Shown here piece after piece: positions 57,693-64,000 of a stretch of 64,000 bases of DNA. The DNA is from Macquaria australasica (taxonomy: Eukaryota; Chordata; Actinopteri; Centrarchiformes; Percichthyidae). Numbering within the stretch: position 1 is the stretch's first letter; every line of letters starts with the position of its first letter. The position numbers were made by a program, and so were the translations under genes. Location of the stretch: contig SEMN01000141.1 of NCBI GenBank assembly GCA_005408345.1, forward strand, positions 1 through 64,000, in the 5' to 3' direction. Below the pieces are notes generated by a model. That model did no database searches, was not told the origin of the DNA, and saw only the letters and a program-made list of their open reading frames with translations.

Positions 57693-60153
57693 GTAAGGGT
57701 CAAACGGGCGAATGACTTGAATGAGGGCGTTTATCCATTTGCTGCAGACCTGCTTGTGATTTTTATGTTTCATCATAATCAAGCTGAGTGATCTTCTCTG
57801 AATCTGGTGTTTGATGTAAGGCCATACACTGTGTCTTGGCGCTATAATCATTTGTATACATCATTTTCTTAGTCACCAGCAGCAGCATCATTGCCATAAC
57901 ACCATCATCATCATCATCATCATCATCTTATTCATCACAGTGAGCCTAAACCTCAAGAAATACACTCAGATATGTTTTACATTCAGTCCCTTGGTGACAA
58001 GAGGGTTAAACGTGCCTGCACAGGATCTGCATAGTCCTACACATATGTCCCTGCAGCTGAGTGTGTGCATGTGCGTACTGTATGTGTGTGCTATGATCAG
58101 GGTGTGTGCGTGGTAACTGACTTCAACCTTACAGAGGTAACCTGCTGACAGAGGTGTACGGCCCGACAGCTTGAGGTTGCGGTTCTCTGTGCCCATTTGG
58201 ATGCAGTGTTTAATCATCCCCTGGGTGCCAGGGGTGATGGGATCCTTGGCGAAGGAGAACCCAGGTGCTGCTGCAGTGCTACGGGACCACCGAGCAGGAA
58301 GTGATGGCTGTGCTTACAAGCCTGTGTGAGGGCTTGAATTAGAGCAGAATAAATAACCGTGTGCAAGTGTAAACAGGACTGAGAGAGTCCCCGCACTGAG
58401 CGCAGTGTGCTGAGCATACAAATGACGGTGAGCCCAGGGGCTCTCGAGTTTCAGGCTCTATCTGTCCTCCCCAAACTGCACACTCTCAGTGATCTCTGGT
58501 CCCTCTTTGTCCAATTATTCCACCCTCGTCTATGACTCCCCACTTCTCATTCTTTGGATCTCTCCTCTGTTGTTCCTCAGAATGTGACACTAAAAGGGGC
58601 CTCTATTTAAAAGTCAAATAGCTTATTTATAGGAGGTATGCTGTCCCTGTGCATTTGGGAAGTTTCTGTGCTCACAATTGCGACAACATTGTGCAACATT
58701 ATAGCAGGAAATAAGAGATCATTTTGACTGTCAACAAACATACAGTTGTATTGTGTAAAGCACCATAGCAAGACAAGTGATACGAGTACATTGTCATATT
58801 TAGGACTGATGCTTTCACCATCACAAAGAGCGTTTTTGGACGCAAAACTTAGAGAACATTTAGATTAATAAATACATCTCCAGCTCACTGAAGATATAAG
58901 ACTATAGTACATTGATACAATACCACAGCTTTGAAGGATTTGTTCATAAATAATGCTTGACCTGTTCCACATAATGTTCTGCTCTGCTTTAAAATATACT
59001 GCAAAGAGAAACAGAGATCAGTTTAGTGTTTAGACATTTGGAAAACCGTGATAAAAGCACGGTTGTAGTTGTTGCTGAGCTGGCTATCCCTGGTTCTGTG
59101 CAGTGAAATATGATACAAACCTAGAGGAGTGTAATCTTTTAATTTGAAGCAAGATAAATGGTTGGTCCCAGGTGAATTATGGGTAAAATGCCTGCTAACT
59201 GTGGCTCTTCTGAGGCATCTTCTAATTGAATTGTCTCGGTATTTTCTTCCTGGAGCAGATCGCGGGTTTTGAAAATTTCCCCTCAGGAATGTGCAGTGAA
59301 ACAGTCTCATTTTCTTTCTTTGGCTGATGGTAGCTGAGTGAAGAGCCTCGGTGACGGGTCAGGATGGAATCAGCACAGGCATTGGGATTGGTTAGTTCCA
59401 GGTGGAGGGTGGGGCATGCGTGGGCATGCACATGTAGTTTGTATGTAGCTGGACTGGAGGGATGGGGTCTGGATCGTCACACCCCTGTCATAATGATCTA
59501 CATTTCTCATTAGAGCAGCACCTCACTAGTGATCCTGTTCCTTCCTAGTAATCGGACTGAAAATCAATGTTGTCTAGGCGATGGAGGGGGGCGTGTGAGG
59601 AGGAACCAATCATTTTCATGGCCAGTGCTAAGGAAAGAGAAGTGCTAGAGTCCCTTAAAAGGGAGGGACATGCAGCATTCAATCAGCTCTAGTTGCTGAA
59701 TATGCTGTCTTTGAGGCTAAGGAGTAGATTAATGAAACACACTTATATTAAACAGCGTTTGAACTGTAGCACCCCTGAAGCCACCCTCCGTAGCTGCACT
59801 TCCTCCCTTTGCCCCGGGCTATGTGAAAACACAGTGTGATTTACATCTGCACACACTCGCAAACACACACCCAGACAGAGGAAAACAACTATGGGGCCAG
59901 GTCAGTCGTCACATTGCACAGCATTATGTAAGACGTCAGCAGGGACGGACACACCGTAGCTGGATTTTTGATCTCCTGACTATATCGGCCTTCACATGCC
60001 CGGGCCGGGGCTTGGTTTGTGTGCGGCCAGGAGGGGAAGTGGCCCATTATGTGTGGCATTCTGCACCAGTGACAACTGCAGCTTGCACCTGGCTTACTAC
60101 TGCTTCAGCACCACGGAGAGCTCTCCCATCAGGAGAGGGAGCAGATGTGCAGA

Positions 60154-60184
<31 letters not shown>

Positions 60185-60876
60185 TTGAAGGGTAACTATT
60201 TGAATATCTGGCTGCATCCCAAGAACAGAATTAATATGCATCACTTTACTGTCAGGGCAAACAGAAGACAGACTGACCTGGAAAGCAGCACTGATACACC
60301 AACAAGCTGACAATGCAGCACTGTGGGAGACACAGCAGTCTCTTCTGATGCCTGGAGGTGGCAGTAGCAGCTAGTGTGCATGTTAAGGACGGTATCTTAA
60401 TGTAGTCACAAGGCACACGTTTTCTGTCACTCGCACACACCACAGCATAATGCATAATGCACATTCCACATGCCGGAAAGCTTACACGTGCCCTCGCACA
60501 TGGACACGCCACAGCAGGCTAAGGTGGTACTGATACCAGAGAGGAAAGAAAGATGTTAAAAATGGTATCTTGACTCGATCTCGGAGCTCCTCCCACTGAC
60601 TCGGTCAGTACAAGCCTGACTATTTGATTATTCATCTCTCCATGTGTAACACCACTTTAGTTACATAAGTCTGCCTCTGGGGGAACTGGAATAAGAATGA
60701 AGTGGATTTAAGCAGTCAAGGGGAACCATCTATGTCTCCTCTATGTGCTCTCTGTGTGATGATGTGGGGGAAGTGGGTTTTCTTGGTGTCATGCTCGTGG
60801 AAGGCTTGTGTGTGTGCAATTGCTTGATTTTTTTAAGAGAGGGATCCATGCAGTATTTAACTCGTCACCGAGTATC
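57693..60876. other. Outer right arm, probable intron
   Basis: Mirror of 1-3,182. Microsatellites at about 57,902-57,928 (ATC) and 60,158-60,184 (GT). No exon seen. Confidence 0.5.
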
Positions 60877-63800
60877 GTTTCTTGTTGCTGAATTTAAATG
60901 CTAGAGCACCCTGAGAGCCATTTAGCAGGACCTCACGTGGTGGTGGATGGAAGTAGAAAGGTTTGAGGTGTGGCGGGCTGATTTTTAGGGATGTTTTATG
61001 ATGCCGATAAAATGACAGGAAGGAAAAGCACGTTCAAGTGTGCTCTTGTGTTCAAAAGGACTGCTTCAAATTGGTTGGACAGGTAGAAGGCATTTGGGTG
61101 AAAAGTGTGACTGTGTGAATTCACTGCACATGTGTCAGAATGGGAGTATGTGCTAACACTAGCATCAGGAAACAGAAAAATATGGGAGGAATAATGAGTG
61201 CATGGATGCCTGCATAGCTCACACTAACTTGTTTAGCTCAGGTATGTTTGTATTTCAGTTTTTCTTCACACACTCACACACACACACGTACACGCACAGA
61301 CATAGATATCTCCACACAAATGTACAGGCCTACACACACTGCCTTTGTCTGCATCATGAGACTCGGCCTGAAATGTCATCTCAAGTGCACATTTCTATGT
61401 CTGCATATTGTTTGCACATGCATCTAATTTGTGCTTGTCAGCCAGAGGCCTTAACACACGAGGGCCCCATCACTCCCTCCTGGAGTGTGTGTGCAGAGCT
61501 GTGTTCTGTCAGGTCTGTGTGCAAATGCTCTAGTCATAGATGATACTATATACAGCTCTCTATACTATATAGAGCCTCATGTGTGTTTCATTAACTTGAC
61601 TTTGTGTTCTTTATTTCTATAAAAGGGTAATGTAGTTAGTTGCTTTGTATATTGTAATATGACAATTCTGTTAGCTTCTTGGACTTTATGGTATCATTTT
61701 TTTGCACATGGGACATGACAAAATAGAATTTATCTCATACTAGTAACGTCTTCATTCATAAGAAAAGCATTGGTGAGCTGAATTAAAATGTTTTCACCAG
61801 GCATTGACTCCTTCTCAGACTCATAGCCTGGTTAGCAGTGGTATATTGTTAGGTCATCACCAATAAGGTACAATAAGTCATTTATACTTTAGATTACTAC
61901 TAAGCCAAATAACAAAACATTAACTTAACATTTTAAGTTCAAACTGATTGTTGTTGAATCAGTTGAATCAGGAGTTGTTAGAGCTTAAATTAAACTTGGG
62001 CTGGGCAATAATTCAATATCATTTATTGTCTGTCCATGTAACTGAATGGTGAGGAAGTTCTCTAATCAAATCAATTTTATCTACATAGACGAATATCACA
62101 AATTTACCTCAAGGGGCTTTAAAATCTGAATGGTATTCGACACCCTCTATCCTTAGACAGAATAGACCAACATAGTAAAATCACAGTATGCACAATCAGG
62201 ATGACAAAATTATAAATAGATGGTAAACAAAATATTTCTGATATTTTGTGGTTCACATATACACATGAAAACCCTTGATCGCCACCAATTTAATTGACTG
62301 CATCATTCCTTTTGGCTGTGTTTTAAGAGCTGCACATGATTTCCATTACCAACTTTGGGCAGTTTTCCACTGTTGCATATGTAGAAATGTGTGTCTGTGG
62401 TTCAAAATTAGCATCCAGTTAAGAGAGAAAACTACTACAGTAGAACTGAAGACAGAGAGCATTAACATATGTGTCCTTCATTGGGGTTTTCTTTTTCCCA
62501 GTGTTACCTGTCCATTCCATCTTGTCCAATTAAGAAACATGTATGAAAATAAAAACCTTTGCTAGTACATGAATATGTCTTTTTCAAGTGGTTGATCTGG
62601 TTTGTTAGAGGTGTTATGTGTAGCATTTCTCTGCCATTGTTAAATTAATTGTGATGATTAATATGTCACCCTAAACGGCTGATCTCAAAATGGTTAAAAA
62701 GATTGGTAGCACCTATCTCACAGGGTTGTTAGTGCTGGTCCTCGTCCTATAAACTGCGTTGCTTCCTGTTGCAAAGAGGATCCTTGAGTCCTCAGTCAAG
62801 TTTCCTCCTCTGCTTGACTCAAGAGGATAAACATATTGCCATTCCATTCATTCATTCAGCTGTCTGTTTGCCAGTGCGATAAACTGTGAACAGCTTTTGT
62901 TCCACTTGTGCAGAAGGAACAGTGGCTCTGATTCTTTTTGTGCTGCATAATAATCACCCAATTCAGCAGATTTCCTTCATAATTTGACCCAACGGCCCAC
63001 ACTGCCAAATGCAGAGTAGAGGCCAGTCTCCTCTGCAATGATCATCATGATGTCTCAAATAAATGAGTTATGGATGTTAAATGCTACAACTAGCACGTTT
63101 ACATGCAGCGCCCTGGTTAGTCAATCTGTGAAATTAACTTAAAAGATCCGCACATCAAAGGCAGAGTTGATATTAAGACCCTTTCTTTCCACCAGCATGC
63201 CCTTGCCCGGGCTGTCAGGGGACAGACATGACAGGCCTGTAATGCTGATCCATGGTGGTCCTCCTGGGCTCTCACTCCCAGTTAATGACAGTTATCATGG
63301 CTCTCTGCAGGCCAGCGCATCCCTCTGCCATCTGCAGTCATTCACAGAGAGCATGACTAGAGAACGGCAGAGAGGATGTAAATCGGGGAAGGATACCGCA
63401 CCCTGCCATTAATCATGTCATGCTGTTCCCTCTGCTGTTAACCCTTCCCAACACTGATATATCTGTGCACATGTGTGTGTTTATTTGCAGACGGCTTCCT
63501 CCTCTGCACTTCTCTTTTTTTTCCAATCTTACAATTTCTGCTTTAGCTCTCCTTCTTTCTCCAGAGCATATTCTTTCCCTCCCTCCATCCTAACTCATGA
63601 TCTCTCCCCCCTTCATGCATCCTGTAGCAGAGGGTTGCTGTCGGCTGATTTTCTCTCTTGGGAAGCCAGGCTGTGTCAGAGCACAGCTGACTTCTCCTTC
63701 AATGCAGCCCCCTAGCTCTCCTGGTGGCTGTCAACCGTGAAAACAAGAGGAGGACAAACCCTAGCTGCTCTGCGTCCCTTGACACTGATACATACAGTTA

Positions 63801-64000
63801 CATCTTGACACCAAAGATGAGCTAACCACTTGAGCCAACAACTGATTAGTACCGATTGTCCTTATGCATTTTATTTACACATGCACAAAAGCAGTGGAGG
63901 ATCAATATTTAGCTTGGTTTATATACAGGAGGGCAGCTCTCTGTCAATTACCTGAAATTGGAGTTCTTATTCAGCTACTGTAAGCCTGTTGTAGGCCGCA
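60877..64000. other. Single-copy flank, no gene recognised
   Basis: Not present elsewhere in the window apart from a dispersed repeat at about 62,065-62,160. It holds CA-rich stretches near 61,268-61,302 and pyrimidine-rich tracts near 63,510-63,620. Open frames here are short and lack splice-site or composition support. Probably intron of the gene starting at 57,611. Confidence 0.5.

Larger units (their letters stand above)
53418..60876 (-). repeat. Right arm of the large inverted repeat
   Basis: Mirror copy of positions 1-7,455, containing V16 and the + strand first exon at 57,611. Sequence beyond 60,876 has no partner in the window because the left copy ends at base 1. Inside the arm pair the Ig sequence continues as ordinary diverged paralogues: V2/J1/C1 against V15/J6/C6, with different V-J spacing (1.8 kb against 0.32 kb). 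The two ends are therefore not simply the same locus read twice throughout. Confidence 0.95.

Noticed and set aside
60877..64000. Short open frames in the single-copy right flank
   Set aside because: Short, without splice context or domain signs, and dominated by CA-rich or CT-rich composition.

Overview
The window is a stretch of ray-finned (teleost) fish genome holding a clustered immunoglobulin light chain (IgL) locus. The signs are repeated V-J-C cassettes, V segments with 12-bp-spacer recombination signals (RSS), a J with a 23-bp-spacer RSS, single-exon C domains, split leader exons and abundant fish-type transposon debris. The V segments have a short CDR1 and a long CDR2, about six residues longer than in kappa chains. 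With the 12/23 RSS polarity this best fits the sigma (L2) isotype; that name is my inference from family knowledge.

I support 16 V segments (14 intact, one without a leader exon, one fragment), five J segments and six C exons. Layout: V1-V2-J1-C1 on the + strand (6.5-11.9 kb). An unrelated nine-exon coiled-coil gene on the - strand (12.8-16.7 kb). Then, on the - strand with coordinates rising: C2 (J-less orphan), C3-J3-V3-V4-V5, C4-J4-V6-V7-V8-V9-V10, C5-J5-V11-V12-V13-V14, C6-J6-V15-V16. In transcriptional order the cassettes reduce to one ancestral unit: [conserved 5' module]-[V_A]-[V_B]-[J]-[C]. V_A starts GVTVVTQKP and V_B starts DAVIVLTQTP. Deletions, insertions and exchanges at the leader exon explain most departures from this unit.

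The outermost parts form a large inverted repeat. Positions 1-7,455 are almost base-for-base the reverse complement of about 53,418-60,876, including V1/V16 and a signal-peptide-encoding first exon of an unrelated gene. The outer edge of this palindrome falls exactly on the first base of the window, so a real recent inverted duplication and an assembly fold-back must both be considered. From 60,877 to 64,000 the sequence is single copy and apparently non-coding, probably intron of the gene whose first exon lies at 57.6 kb.

Mobile DNA includes a 5'-truncated L2/CR1-like LINE carrying a nested non-autonomous DNA transposon, a related second transposon, two copies of a TTAA-flanked piggyBac-like MITE, and three copies of a TGTTACG-ended element that were carried along by cassette duplication. 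The Ig parts act together by RAG-mediated V-to-J joining, followed by J-to-C splicing, to make secreted light chains.
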